A stretch of DNA of 64,000 bases from Channallabes apus (lineage: Eukaryota; Chordata; Actinopteri; Siluriformes; Clariidae). The position numbers and the translations under genes are program-made. The notes beneath the pieces were generated by a model. It did no database searches and was not told the origin of the DNA. It saw nothing but the letters and a program-made list of their open reading frames with translations. Location of the stretch: contig CM060125.1 in assembly GCA_030522415.1 (NCBI GenBank), forward strand, positions 62,001 through 126,000, written 5' to 3'. Shown piece by piece: positions 53,996 through 64,000 of the stretch; position 1 is the stretch's first letter, and each line of letters begins with the position of its first letter.

Positions 53996-55786
53996 AGTGC
54001 GTGTGTGTGTATTCACCCAGCAGGGGAGACGATTACCTACAATTCCGCAGCGCAAGAGAGAGAAAAACCGTTGGCTCAGTTGTGATGATGTGACACTCTG
54101 CGTCAATTCAAGTAGCGCATGCGTGGTACATGATACTCAGTGCTCGTAAACCAAGACAACGCTATTTTTTAAAGTCAAAATTTATTTAAAAATCTTTGCT
54201 CGTCTTGCAGAACACTCATAAACTGCGTTACTCGGAATCCGAGGTTCCACTGTATTAGAAATACCTGTTTCGTTTATTGAAAATGAACCGAATGTAATAA
54301 AATACAGGCTTGCATTATTTTATTTTTTGGATCTGATGTAGTTGGTTCCTCAACTACATCAGATGTTCATAATAATAACAGAAAAAAACACTTGCCATAG
54401 TTTTGTCCTTTGTGGCAGTAGCCAGTTTTGGTGTAACAAGTTTTACATTTTGCTACATTTTGATCTGATGTTGGTCTGCCTGACGCCTCTTTTTTTGGAG
54501 TAATTTTAAGTTACTCTGCCTTATTTAGGAAAGATGGCCTACAGTAGCCTTAAGTTCTCATTTTCTAAACTAAACACTCGGTGGTTCTTCCAGATCTTGA
54601 CTGTTGCCTATTTCTATAGTTTTCTTTTTTCAATATAGTTAATTTAGAGTTTCATTTCTACAAATGGTACAAACTCTGCTAGATTATAGATAAAAGATTC
54701 CCATTCCCCTGCCATTCTGTGATCAGTGATCGGCCCCAAAAAAAATCGGAGCATCTCAAATTTTTTTGGTTACCAGGACTGTGATTGTAATTTAAAATTT
54801 CTTCTAAGTGAAACCAAAACAATAACAATGACGGAATTGGTTTACTTAGCATTAGGGTTGACAACCATACACAGATTGAAACGCTTTTAAACGTGTCTTA
54901 AAAATGTTATGGACAGTTTCCTAGTTGACCTGCTTTAACCTTGACTAGGTAGGATCCCAGCCCGAAAAGGGAAGGTACGGTGAGAGTCCGGCGCCTTTGA
55001 ACCTCAGAATTCACGCTTCAGCAATATGTAATGTTTCTACGGTCCTCTGCTTTTATGACTTTCACAGGTACAAACCCAGAATAGTAATGGTAATCAAACC
55101 AGAAGAGGAAACTGAGAAGAAGAGAAAAAGAAAGTGTGGGGTTTTCTCCTAATGTTAGGACACTCAACCGGGTTGACCAAGTTAGTTTAAACTAGGTGAG
55201 AAAAGACCTGATGGATAAGGAGAAAACTTTCAAATTTGAATTTCAAATTATGAATTATAGCTAATTATTGAGCATTAATTAGCACTAAAATTGGTAGGAA
55301 CAATGTTATTAACTCCATCGATCGTCTATCATTAAATTAGAGACCCAACTTCTAATTTATTACTTAATGAATTTGAAAGAATTTCAAACTAATAATGATA
55401 GTTGACAATCAATTTTGAAAGATGTTTATCATCAAAATCATACAAGTAGTTACAGTTATAGTGTACTATAAACACCGAAACTGTAATAATTTATGAAATT
55501 GAATTCAAGTTTTAGATTAAAACAATTAGAAAATGATCAACATTCCAGGTGTCATCAAAAACAATAAAAGTAGTTCTCTTCCATTAGCTCTTTTCCATTA
55601 AGTATACGTAAAGTAATGAAGAGGGGGTCAGAAGAGAAAAGGGGAAAAGACCCTCTGGTGTGAGTTAAAGTTGGATGTAAAGAGGTTAGATCACTTTAAC
55701 AACTTTCAAGCAGTGCATTCATAACTGAAAGATGCTACGTGCTAACCGCTAGCATTCGATGCTACTAGCATAGATGCTACATGCAC
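53996..55786. other. No gene; MITE and hAT ends
   Basis: 54140-54255 ends in CGAATCCGAGGTTCCACTGTA-like sequence typical of a small TA-flanked MITE. 54720-54757 is a hAT-like right terminus (GATCGGCC, then ATCGGAGCATCTCA). 54760-55786 is AT-rich with no recognisable feature. Confidence 0.5.
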
Positions 55787-56823
55787 ACAAGCTATTCAAT
55801 TCAATTCAATTTCAATTCAATTCAATTTTATTTGTATAGCGCTTTTAACAATTGACATTGTCTCAAAACAGCTTTACACAATCAAAGAATTATTTAAGTT
55901 TGTTTGGAATGTGAATGTGTATGAATCAAAATGTTCAGATATTCCCTGGCGAGCAAGCCCGAGGGCGACAGTGGCAAGGAAAAACTCCCTGAGATGGTAA
56001 TAGGAAGAAACCTTGAGAGGAACCAGACTCGACAGGGAACCCATCCTCATCTGGGTGAAACAGATAGCAGGAAATGATCTGCATTTATATAGTGTTAAGT
56101 GTTAGGTTCAGCTATAATAGTTGATGTTAATTGATGTTATAATACTTGATGTAAAATGGAGTCCAGTAGTTATTCGAGACTCAGATAGACTTGTAGAAAG
56201 TTCCAGTCCTGAACTATCGAATTGTCAAGTCCTCAGAGAAACAGCTGACCACACCAGTCGAGGCCAGAACCATCTTCTAAGTATAGAGAATCATCCCCAG
56301 ACACCAGACGCATCCTAAAGAGACACACGGGGCATCCATGCGATGAGACCTCCAACCAGAAACCGGGCACCAGGATGGATCAGACAGGTCCGAAGGGCAG
56401 AGGGAGTCCGGATCACTGGCAGCTCAGGAACCACATGTGTAGCTCGACAGAGAGAGAGAGAGAAAGAGTGAAAGGGGGAGACAGGGGGAGAGAGGAAAGA
56501 GAAAGAGGGGGAGGAAGAGAAGAGGAGGAGAGATTGCAATTAGGTATGGTCACAGTCACAATGTCTAACGTGAATGTATATTTACTGTAGAGTGCAAGCA
56601 GGGACTCCGGCAGGACTAATTATGACAGCATAACTAAAAGGGAGAGCCAGAAGGAAACATAAACATGAGGGCTCCCTGAGATGTAAAGCAAACAATCACC
56701 TCACCGTCAACAAACCTGAGTGATCAAATGAGACTGAGGAAGACAGCATCTAAACATACCAGTTCACCATAATACTCTACGTCCATGAGTCCCCCAGATC
56801 TGCTCCTTTACCTTATGGCAAAT

Positions 56824-59796
56824 CTATTTATAAAATGCTTGGTTAAATAAATAGGTTTTTAGCCTAGACTTAAACACTGAGACTGTGTCTGAGTCCCGAA
56901 CACTATTTGGAAGACTATTCCATAATTTTGGGGCTTTGTAAGAAAAAGCTCTGCCCCCAGCTGTAGTTTTCATAATACGCGGTACTGATAAGCAGCCTGC
57001 ATCCTTTGACCGAAGTAGGCGTGGCGGATCGTAAGACACTAGTAGTTCGCTCAGATACTGCGGCGCGAGACCATTTAATGCCTTATATGTCAAGAGTAGT
57101 ATTTTAAAATCAATGCGAAATTTCACAGGGAGCCAATGCAGTGAAGATAGGATAGGGGTGATGTGCTCATATCTTCTGGTTCTAGTGAGGACTCTCGCTG
57201 CTGCATTTTGGACTAGCTGAAGCTTGTTTATGCACCTAACTGAACAACCAGACAGTAAGGCATTACAATAGTCCAACCTAGAAGTGATAAAAGCATGAAC
57301 TAGTTTTTCTGCATCATTTAGCGACAATATATTTCTTATTTTGGCGATATTTCTAAGGTGAAAGAATGCTATCCTGGTGATATTATCTACATGAGCTTCA
57401 AATGAAAGGCTGGAATCTATAATCACGCCGAGGTCTTTTACTGTTGCACTTGGCGGAACGGAAAGGCCATCTAAAGTTACGGTGTGATCTAAGATTTTAC
57501 TTCTAGCTGTATGCGGTCCTATGACTAGAACTTCTGTCTTATCCGGATTAAGCAGAAGGAAGTTAATTAGCATCCAATTTCTTATGTCCTGAACACATTG
57601 CTCAACTTTAGTAAGATGGTTTTTCTCATCAGGTTTTGTTGAGACGTATAGCTGTGTGTCGTCAGCATAACAATGAAAACTAATACCATGCTTACGGATT
57701 ATGTTGCCCAGAGGAAGCATGTAAAGGGAAAAAAGCAGTGGGCCTAAAACTGAACCCTGCGGAACGCCAAACTCCACTAGAGAACATGCAGAATAATCAC
57801 CATTTAAGTCTACATACTGATAACGATCGGTCAAATAGGATCTGAGCCAGGAGAGGGCTGTACCCTTAATTCCTACTAAATTTTCTAATCTGTGAAGAAG
57901 AATAGCATGATCAATGGTATCAAACGCTGCACTGAGGTCGAGTAATACAAGCATAGTTACACAACCCTGATCAGAGGCCAATAGGAGGTCATTTACTACT
58001 TTAATGAGTGCTGTTTCTGTGCTGTGATGAGGCCTAAATCCTGACTGATACAGTTCATGTATGCGATTTCTATGTAGATATGAGCATAGCTGCTCCGCTA
58101 CTATCTTTTCCAGAATCTTAGAGATAAAGGGGAGGTTTGATATTGGCCTGTAATTGGACAGCTGACAGGGGTCAAGGTCAGGTTTCTTAATTATTGGTTT
58201 AATAACTGCTACTTTAAAAGATTTTGGAACATAACCAATGCTGAGTGAGGAATTAATTATTCTCAACATCGGTTCTGTTATTACTGGTACTATCTGTTTA
58301 AGAAAATGTGTCGGTATAGGATCTAATATACAGGTTGATGAATTTGCAGAAGAGATGAGTGAAATTAGTTCATTCTCTTCAAGAGGAGTAAAGTATTCTA
58401 GGTTTGAATCTGACATGGCTAGGTTAACATCAGTATCAATTACATTGTTTGGTTTCAAAGCCTCAATTTTATGCCTGATATTTACAATTTTATTATTAAA
58501 AAAGTTCATGAAGTCCTCACTATTGCATGATGTTGTTGTGGAGACTTCTGTAGTGGTCTTATTTCTGGTTAATTTGGCTACGGTATTAAATAAAAATCTA
58601 GGATTATTTTTATTTTCTTCTATAAGAGTGGAGAGATACGTTGATCTAGCTACACTAAGAGCTTTCCTATAGTTCAGGATGCTCTCTTTCCATGCTATTT
58701 GAAATACCAACAATTTAGTTTGACGCCATTTACGCTCTAATTTCCGAGCAGTCTGTTTTAAAGTGCGCGTGTGATCGTTATACCAGGGAGCGAGTTTCTT
58801 ATCTCTAACAATTTTTCTTTTAGCTGGAGCTACATTATCTAAGGTACAACGAAGTGTCGACTCTAAATATTCAGTCGCCTGATCAAGTTCTGTGGGGTCA
58901 GACGGTGGCCTAATCGAAGTTGGTAACTCTGGGAGATTACTGGTAAAACTCTGTGTGGTAGTTGATGTGAATGTACGTTTAATACGGTAGCGCGGTACTG
59001 TGCGTACATTATCACTGTGACACACTTGAATGGAGACAAGATAGTGATCTGAGATAATTTCAGACAGTGGAATTGTGAATACATTTATTATAATTAAACC
59101 GAAGAATATTACTAAATCTAAAGTGTGACCAGCTTTATGAGTGGGTCCTACTACACACTGATTTACACCTACGGAGTCCAGTATGGATATAAATGCTGTT
59201 CTCAGAGGGTCTTCTGGATTCTCAAAATGAATGTTAAAATCTCCAGCAATTAACACTTTGTCTACAGAAATGACCAGGTCTGAGATGAAATCTGCAAATT
59301 CACTAAGAAATTCAGAATACGGCCCTGGAGGTCTGTAAATTATAATTAGTGGAATCGACTGAGCTGATTTAATATACTTAAATACACTTATGTTACTATA
59401 GAGAATTTCAAATGAGTTAAATTTGTGTCGGTGTTTTTGTACGATAGACAGATTATCATTATGAATAACTGCGACGCCTCCTCCTCTACCAGTTAACCGA
59501 GGCTGGTGTATGTAGCTGTATCCAGGAGGACTAGCTTCATTTAGAGCTACATACTCGTCCTGTTTAACCCATGTTTCAGTTAAACAGAGTATATCAAACG
59601 CCTGATCTGTGATAATTTCATTAACAATAACTGCTTTTGATGTGAGAGATCTAATATTTAACAATCCTAACTTCAGATCAGAGGTGCCGGCTGCGCATTC
59701 AGTATGATCGGAGTTTGTGGACTTTATGTTAATTAGATTATTGAAACAGACTTTCTGGGTCTTTCTACATTTTTGCTTAGATCGGGGAACAGACAC
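56824..59796 (-). CDS. L2 ORF2: endonuclease-reverse transcriptase, intact
   Basis: The 990-codon frame is free of stops. It has the endonuclease motifs (Glu74 in TETW, Asp186/Asn188 in GDFNIH, SDH 249-251) and the reverse transcriptase with YADD at 710-713, followed by the conserved C-terminal domain. It differs from the copy at 34571 by only a few residues (for example Ile/Val in the KII/VRDKK stretch and Gln/Arg near the C terminus). It begins about 96 bases after the ORF1 stop. The first codon given is GTG and there is no nearby in-frame ATG, so translation may depend on reinitiation or a non-AUG start. The protein would nick DNA and copy the element RNA at the target. Confidence 0.93.
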   Translation of the reverse strand: MSVPRSKQKCRKTQKVCFNNLINIKSTNSDHTECAAGTSDLKLGLLNIRSLTSKAVIVNEIITDQAFDILCLTETWVKQDEYVALNEASPPGYSYIHQPRLTGRGGGVAVIHNDNLSIVQKHRHKFNSFEILYSNISVFKYIKSAQSIPLIIIYRPPGPYSEFLSEFADFISDLVISVDKVLIAGDFNIHFENPEDPLRTAFISILDSVGVNQCVVGPTHKAGHTLDLVIFFGLIIINVFTIPLSEIISDHYLVSIQVCHSDNVRTVPRYRIKRTFTSTTTQSFTSNLPELPTSIRPPSDPTELDQATEYLESTLRCTLDNVAPAKRKIVRDKKLAPWYNDHTRTLKQTARKLERKWRQTKLLVFQIAWKESILNYRKALSVARSTYLSTLIEENKNNPRFLFNTVAKLTRNKTTTEVSTTTSCNSEDFMNFFNNKIVNIRHKIEALKPNNVIDTDVNLAMSDSNLEYFTPLEENELISLISSANSSTCILDPIPTHFLKQIVPVITEPMLRIINSSLSIGYVPKSFKVAVIKPIIKKPDLDPCQLSNYRPISNLPFISKILEKIVAEQLCSYLHRNRIHELYQSGFRPHHSTETALIKVVNDLLLASDQGCVTMLVLLDLSAAFDTIDHAILLHRLENLVGIKGTALSWLRSYLTDRYQYVDLNGDYSACSLVEFGVPQGSVLGPLLFSLYMLPLGNIIRKHGISFHCYADDTQLYVSTKPDEKNHLTKVEQCVQDIRNWMLINFLLLNPDKTEVLVIGPHTARSKILDHTVTLDGLSVPPSATVKDLGVIIDSSLSFEAHVDNITRIAFFHLRNIAKIRNILSLNDAEKLVHAFITSRLDYCNALLSGCSVRCINKLQLVQNAAARVLTRTRRYEHITPILSSLHWLPVKFRIDFKILLLTYKALNGLAPQYLSELLVSYDPPRLLRSKDAGCLSVPRIMKTTAGGRAFSYKAPKLWNSLPNSVRDSDTVSVFKSRLKTYLFNQAFYK

Positions 59797-59892
59797 AGTC
59801 TCAATATGGTGAACCCTGAGTGACGACTCTATGCAGCTAGCAGACGGTTGGTTTAGCCTGTCTGTCTGCTCCCTGGCCTGGGCTCTGGATTG

Positions 59893-60798
59893 TCACCGAT
59901 TAACTAGACCTCTACTGAGACTATGAGCTATACTACAGGAAATGAGAGCAGCACCTTCCCGAGTGGGATGGACACCGTCCCGCCCTAACAGGCCAGCTTT
60001 GCCCTCAAAGGTCTTCCAATTGTCTATGTAGCCCACATTATTTTTGGAGCACCACCTGGACATCCAGCAGTTCAGCGACCATAACCTGCTGTAAGCTATG
60101 TCGCCACGTCTCATTGGGATGGGACCAGAGCATACTACTTCATCGGACATCGCCTTCGCTAATTTAAACACCTCTGTAAAGTTACTCTTACTAACCTCTG
60201 ACTGACGAAGGCGTATATCATTAGCTCCAGCATGTACCACTATCTTAGAGAACCTATGCTGTCCTAGAGCCCTAAGATTACCTGCTATGTCCGGTGCTCT
60301 GGCTCCCGGGATACACCTAACCACTGCCGCTGGCGCCCCTAAAGGTCTAGCTAATGTCACGTGCCTCAGTATAGAGTCTCCTATAACCAGAGCTCTTTCA
60401 GGTTTCTCAGCGGGTGCAGCACTGAGGAGAGCAAACCTGTTGGACACGTGACGCGCAGAGGAGGTGTGCTCCGGTGGGCTAGCCTTAGCGTTAGCTTTGG
60501 CTGAACGAGTATGCCGCCGAGTCGTCACCCACTCGCCCCGCTGTGAGGGCTCTAATGCCGGAGTCGGGGGCTGTTTATCTCCGCCTGTGGCACCCAGACT
60601 GTCCGCTACAGGAATAACGCTGCTCTCACACTCTCTAACCCTCTCTAAAGTCTGGATGCGCTCCTCTAACGCTGATATCTTCTCCGTCAGAGTGCTCACT
60701 AACACACACCTATCGCAAATAAAATTATCACTAATGACGGAGGAAGAATGTCTAAACATCCTGCACTCTACACACTGAACAAGCTGAACGGTAGACAT
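59893..60798 (-). CDS. L2 ORF1: zinc-finger, coiled-coil and SGNH esterase protein
   Basis: A 301-residue protein starts at the ATG at 60798. Residues 9-31 hold two Cys pairs (CVEC and CDRC), a possible zinc-binding knuckle. Residues 33-56 form a leucine-rich coiled coil (LTEKISALEERIQTLERV). A Ser/Ala/Lys-rich linker follows. Residues 136-290 match an SGNH/GDSL-type esterase: VIGDSILRH with Ser142 as nucleophile, HAGANDI with Asn193, and DGVHPT with Asp274 and His277. ORF1 proteins with a coiled coil and esterase domain are known from zebrafish L2 (ZfL2-1) and act as RNA-binding nucleic-acid chaperones. All catalytic positions are kept, so the domain may be active. It sits just upstream of ORF2, as expected. 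Confidence 0.92.
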   Translation of the reverse strand: MSTVQLVQCVECRMFRHSSSVISDNFICDRCVLVSTLTEKISALEERIQTLERVRECESSVIPVADSLGATGGDKQPPTPALEPSQRGEWVTTRRHTRSAKANAKASPPEHTSSARHVSNRFALLSAAPAEKPERALVIGDSILRHVTLARPLGAPAAVVRCIPGARAPDIAGNLRALGQHRFSKIVVHAGANDIRLRQSEVSKSNFTEVFKLAKAMSDEVVCSGPIPMRRGDIAYSRLWSLNCWMSRWCSKNNVGYIDNWKTFEGKAGLLGRDGVHPTREGAALISCSIAHSLSRGLVNR

Positions 60799-60911
60799 GA
60801 TAACGTACCTCTGTGTCGGAGTTTTAGTTGTTTAGTTGAGGAAACTCGCGCGTTGCGAAACTTTCGCGGCAACAATACGAAAACAGGAAGCTACGTCACC
60901 AACAGGAGTCT
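60799..60911 (-). promoter_or_regulatory. L2 5'UTR, probable internal promoter
   Basis: Minus reading GACTCCTGTTGGTGACGTAG starts the element. It is moderately GC-rich, with a CRE-like TGACGTAG and no TATA box, as expected for an internal LINE promoter. Confidence 0.5.
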
Positions 60912-60919
60912 ACAAGCTA

Positions 60920-61384
60920 CAATGTAAATGCTCTAGTTTTGCTAACTAACGTAGCTCCTGCTAAGCTTCGTTTACAACTGATTTTAGACGGCGCTGGCGA
61001 AATGCGCTTGCGCGCTTAAAAGTTATCCCTGAAGAGGTTGTTTAGAATTTTCGGGTCACAGTCGTCGCTATGGTTAAGTACACTTAAACGACCACTTATG
61101 GGTGGTCAGTGAAAACTGCAGCGCATTTAACAATGAACAACACTAATTAGCTCTATATAGCTGAACGACCTCGACTCCACTCGTTAGAGTGGGGCACACA
61201 AATTAGTTTTTACTACATTTAACACAACAATGTTGCTGAGATCTCGGCGGATTTCAGCCCTTTGTCAGACAAACCATACCAAGACATTAAATAAACAGAA
61301 ACACACGGCTTTTAACCACACATTTTACTTGAACACGATTAGCATTCTCCAATGCAACACATTTGGCCACTCTCTCTGAGCACC
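60920..61384. other. No feature recognised
   Basis: Flank of the L2 insertion; no open frame or repeat could be assigned. Confidence 0.5.
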
Positions 61385-61393
61385 TCTGAGTCA

Positions 61394-61560
61394 GAGGTGG
61401 AAAGAGTAATAAAATTTTGTACTCAAGTACAAGTACTGTTACTTCAGTGAAATTTTACTTAAGTACAAGTAAAGTTACCATTATAAAAATCTACTCAATT
61501 AAAAGTAAAAAGTAGCTCTTAAAAGAGTAAGAGTTAACGAGTTACTTTAAAAAAAATTTT
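61394..61560. repeat. MITE end of the AGAGGTGGAAAGAGTA type
   Basis: CAGAGGTGGAAAGAGTAATA is followed by repeated ACTCAAGTACAAGTA and ACTTAAGTACAAGTA motifs. This is a common fish non-autonomous transposon terminus. A related copy is at 21163. The other end is not identified. Confidence 0.5.
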
Positions 61561-61713
61561 AACAGCGGGGGTGGGATGAGGCATTCTAGCATAGTTCAAA
61601 AAAGATGAGCAGATATAAATCTCAAACTAGTTGTTTTTAACTGAAGGAACACCTTTGCATAATAAATCTGTTGTCTTTCTTGTGCTTGAAAATCAAAGTG
61701 GTCACTTAAATAT

Positions 61714-62357
61714 GGTGTTACGTCCCAGTCTAGGGCCACACAGCAAAAGAATGTTTCAGGGTTCTATTTATAATATATATAACTGTATGGAAATGGTGGT
61801 ATATGGCAGAAAGAACTAGATCCAATCATTAACTGATGAAATAATGAGGTTTGTATATACAAAAACACACACACACACACACAACAGGAGGAGGAGGAGG
61901 ATCAGATTCAGGGTGGACCCAGGACAAAATAATAAACAAAATGGTATTTATATTTAGTAGCTAGATTATCTGCAAAAAAAAAAAAAAACCCACAAACAAA
62001 GATACAGGTACCTTCCCGGCCTCCCTAAACCAAAAACAGTGAATAAATTCCCTCTTCCCAAAATAATTGGCAGCCACGCCCCCACTACTAATGAGTGCAC
62101 AAACATACTATCATATTATCTACAAATATATACAAAGACCAACCAAACCAAAGGGACAAAGCAATAATCAATGTCAATGGGAGGCAAAAAGTCAAAACCG
62201 GAATACACAACCAAATATCAAAACGGCAAAATCACAATCTCTTTCCTCTATTCCGCAACTCCGGTTTATACAGATGTCGCCTTTAAGACTGCGCGTGATT
62301 TCCCGCGGGATGCCGCAATTTAGCGCGCGGTGTGCCGCGACTTGCCGGAGGCAACAT
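61714..62357 (-). mobile_element. Ty3/gypsy LTR-like block
   Basis: It begins TGTTACGTCCCAGTCTAGGG and ends GAGGCAACA. 61900-62290 aligns with 32627-33010, including AACCAAAAACAGTGAATAAA. No internal gene and no clear 5-bp duplication (ATATGG against TTCGGG). It contains a CA microsatellite at 61865-61885. It may be a solo LTR or a deleted element of the same family as 32641-33272. Confidence 0.55.
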
Positions 62358-62412
62358 TCGGGAATTTTAAATAAATGTGTTGCGCTTCACTGAATATCCG
62401 CCAGATGGCGCA

Positions 62413-62990
62413 TGGAAGGACTTTATCTAAAAGCCGGACCAATTACAACAATGAATGTAAGGATGCGGATGAACAGTGCTGAAGCGAACATGAATTTTAT
62501 TTTGTTTTATAATAGATCTTTCATGATGAATGAGTGTATATGTGCTTCACATTATCAAACACAGGCAAAGGAGACAGAAATTATTGAGGGATCCTCTGAA
62601 AAAAGTAAACCTAGCTATCGTTCGTTTAATGTGTTTTTTTTTCCTCATTCCATTAGTAAAAAAGATTATTTGCTCTTTTTAACTAAAGTGTCTAATTTAT
62701 GCTTATGGGTGAATCTTTTTTTTTTTTACTTTAATATAATTCTGTTTACAGCAGTGAAATATTTCATTTTGATCAAGGTACTCTTATTAGGTTGAGTGTG
62801 ATTTGCGCATGCGCAGTCTTTAGATCATAGTTTTGCCGGTATAATTTTATTTCCGCCTCAAACCGGAGCATGACGTTGAAACAAGTAAGGAAGGATATCA
62901 GAACCTGTATTTCAGTTACTGTTAGTTAAAGCCCCTGATTAAACTTAAATCTAATCCATTCACAAAGGACATTTCTGCTTCAAACCAAAG
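62413..62990. other. No gene assigned
   Basis: AT-rich sequence with an open but unconvincing frame. The sequence near 62805-62870 (GCATGCGCAGTC, CCGGAGCATGACG) may be part of a promoter for the exons that follow. Confidence 0.4.
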
Positions 62991-62996
62991 TTCGCC

Positions 62997-63087
62997 GTGT
63001 CACATGACCTCATGACGCAGCATTATCACGGACTGAATCACCTTCTGCTGCGGGCGGAGTTTCTCAAAGAAAACTCCTTTAAACCAG
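62997..63087 (+). other. Putative 5' exon of a host transcript
   Basis: An ATG at 62997 or 63012 opens MTQHYHGLNHLLLRAEFLKE and then NSFKP, ending at a good donor AACCAG/GTAAGA (63087). Composition is less AT-rich than the flanks. The next candidate exon (63485-63649) has an acceptor after a T-rich tract and a donor CTG/GTATGT. Joining the two in this frame meets a stop at once, so the transcript may be non-coding, or an exon is missing. The gene is not recognised. Confidence 0.35.
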
Positions 63088-63484
63088 GTAAGAAAGCAAA
63101 CTCGTGTCATTTCTATGTTAAATGTATCTCTTATATGAGCAAATTCATGATTTATGTCAGGAACAACTACTTTGTAAATTGAGTTTTGTGTCCGTGTTTG
63201 CTACTGTAGCTAAAACCACCTATATTACCTGCATTAGCATTAGCAAAAACACCAGAGTTTCTACAGTAAGTCAGCAGCGCCGAAGAAAATAATTATATTT
63301 AAGTACCATTGGTTAACGATGTAAAAATTAATAGGAAAGTGACGTAAACATAGAACAATCTAATTTGGAGTGAGTGCTGTTTGTAGTGTACTGCTTTCTA
63401 TACTTTATACACACTGTAATTAAGATTTGCTAACATAAGAACTTGAGCCAGTCCAATTTTTGTTTTTACCTTTTTTTTTTTAAG

Positions 63485-63649
63485 ATCAGTAATGAGTTTC
63501 TGAGAAGTATATCTGCTCCACTTCAAGCAAGATTACTGGTTTCCTTGGACAAGCAACACTACAAACTAATTGAGATCATCAGAAACTAGGGAGGAACCCA
63601 TCAGAGAGAAGACCAGAGATATAATCTTCATCTTCAAGTTCTTGATCTG
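63485..63649 (+). other. Putative second exon
   Basis: The T-rich acceptor TTTTTTTTTTAAG at 63471-63484 is followed by 34 open codons (ISNEFLRSISAPLQARLLVS, then LDKQHYKLIEIIRN) with a stop at 63587. The segment ends before GTATGT at 63650. It is compatible with an untranslated or short terminal coding exon. Confidence 0.3.
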
Positions 63650-63906
63650 GTATGTACTCGCTCAAAAGCAGAAATTAGCTTGGTGTCAAATGTAATCTTG
63701 TGAATGGAAGCCACAGGACCTGAGCAAGGCATCCACATCAAGTTGGCTGTGATGCACTAAATTAAAACATAACTAGCAGAATAAAACTTTAGTTTAACTT
63801 GTTCACAGGTTAGTGTATGCTGTCTGAATACAGGTTTCAATGTCTGCCATGTTAATTTTTTCACGCTTTACAAGCCTAACATAACCAACAATACTTTGAC
63901 GGTTAA

Positions 63907-63921
63907 CCCCTAGAGGGCGCC
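63907..63921 (+). promoter_or_regulatory. CTCF-like motif
   Basis: CCCCTAGAGGGCGCC fits the CTCF core. Binding is inferred only. Confidence 0.35.
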
Positions 63922-64000
63922 TAACGCCCGTTTTTTGGTTTTGGTTTGTAGTTTTGTTTGTGTTTGATATTTGACTTCAGTTCCCAGGTTGCACCTCAGT

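Larger units (their letters stand above)
55795..60911 (-). mobile_element. Full-length L2-type LINE, family B, TSD ACAAGCTA
   Basis: On the minus strand: a 5'UTR of about 110 bases, ORF1, a short spacer, ORF2, a 3'UTR and a (TTGAA)n tail. ACAAGCTA occurs at 55787-55794 and 60912-60919, consistent with an 8-bp target duplication and hence a complete 5' end. Both reading frames are open. It is the only copy in the window that could be autonomous. L2-clade elements move by target-primed reverse transcription. Confidence 0.88.

Overview
This window is a eukaryotic, almost certainly teleost fish, genomic segment made overwhelmingly of transposable elements inserted into one another. The teleost assignment rests on: L2-type LINEs ending in AAAGCGCTATA(T/C)AAATAAA-(TTGAA)n; Tc1-like transposases; the typical fish hAT termini (TAGGGCTGCAAC, TAGGGTTGTTCC, TAGTGATGCTCC); tRNA-headed SINEs including a V-SINE-like copy; Ty3/gypsy LTRs beginning TGTTACG; and a class I (gamma/epsilon-like) endogenous retrovirus. 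The only host gene I can name is sar1 (last two coding exons, 18217-18703, + strand). A catfish-like (otophysan) host is a guess from SINE flavour only.

Layout. 1-5.2 kb: fold-back-type transposon arm carrying a hAT-like fragment and a complete hAT element (1071-4545, 8-bp TSD) that itself carries an L2. 5.2-6.0 kb: L1/Tx1 and Tc1 fragments. 6.4-9.5 kb: decayed RTE-like LINE (-). 9.5-10.3 kb: hAT element with 8-bp TSD enclosing an LTR-like block. 10.5-12.0 kb: L2 (-). 12.0-17.9 kb: nest of inverted repeats sharing CCTACA(A/G)TGG ends. 18.2-21.0 kb: sar1 3' exons and probable 3'UTR. 21.9-23.5 kb: complete but dead Tc1 element. 24.3-30.7 kb: L2 copy split by a second L2 (TSD TTAGAT) and by a solo LTR (TSD CCCAC). 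31-32 kb: possible host exon and hairpins. 32.2-47.2 kb: rearranged Ty3/gypsy material (-) into which an endogenous retrovirus (33712-45875, -, TSD AAGT) inserted; that provirus then received a near-intact L2 (34527-38563, +). A 200-N gap (34001-34200) sits inside the 3' LTR. 47.4-54.0 kb: large fold-back element whose left arm was hit by a 4.75-kb TA-flanked TIR element (47980-52728) containing a tRNA-Ile(UAU) pseudogene and exon/promoter-like sequence. 55.8-60.9 kb: apparently full-length L2 (-) with both ORFs open and an 8-bp TSD. 61.4-62.4 kb: MITE and LTR-like block. 62.8-64 kb: possible 5' exons of an unidentified host transcript.

How it fits together: nothing here is an operon or defence system. 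The window is a stratigraphic record. In several places the paired arm, the paired LTR or the second copy supplies the empty-site sequence, so the order of insertions can be read directly. The most useful points for a second look are the assembly gap that is missing zero bases relative to the partner LTR, the intact L2, the row of hairpins in the retroviral leader, the fold-back with its built-in empty site, and the family of elements sharing ACCGTCGC subterminal motifs.
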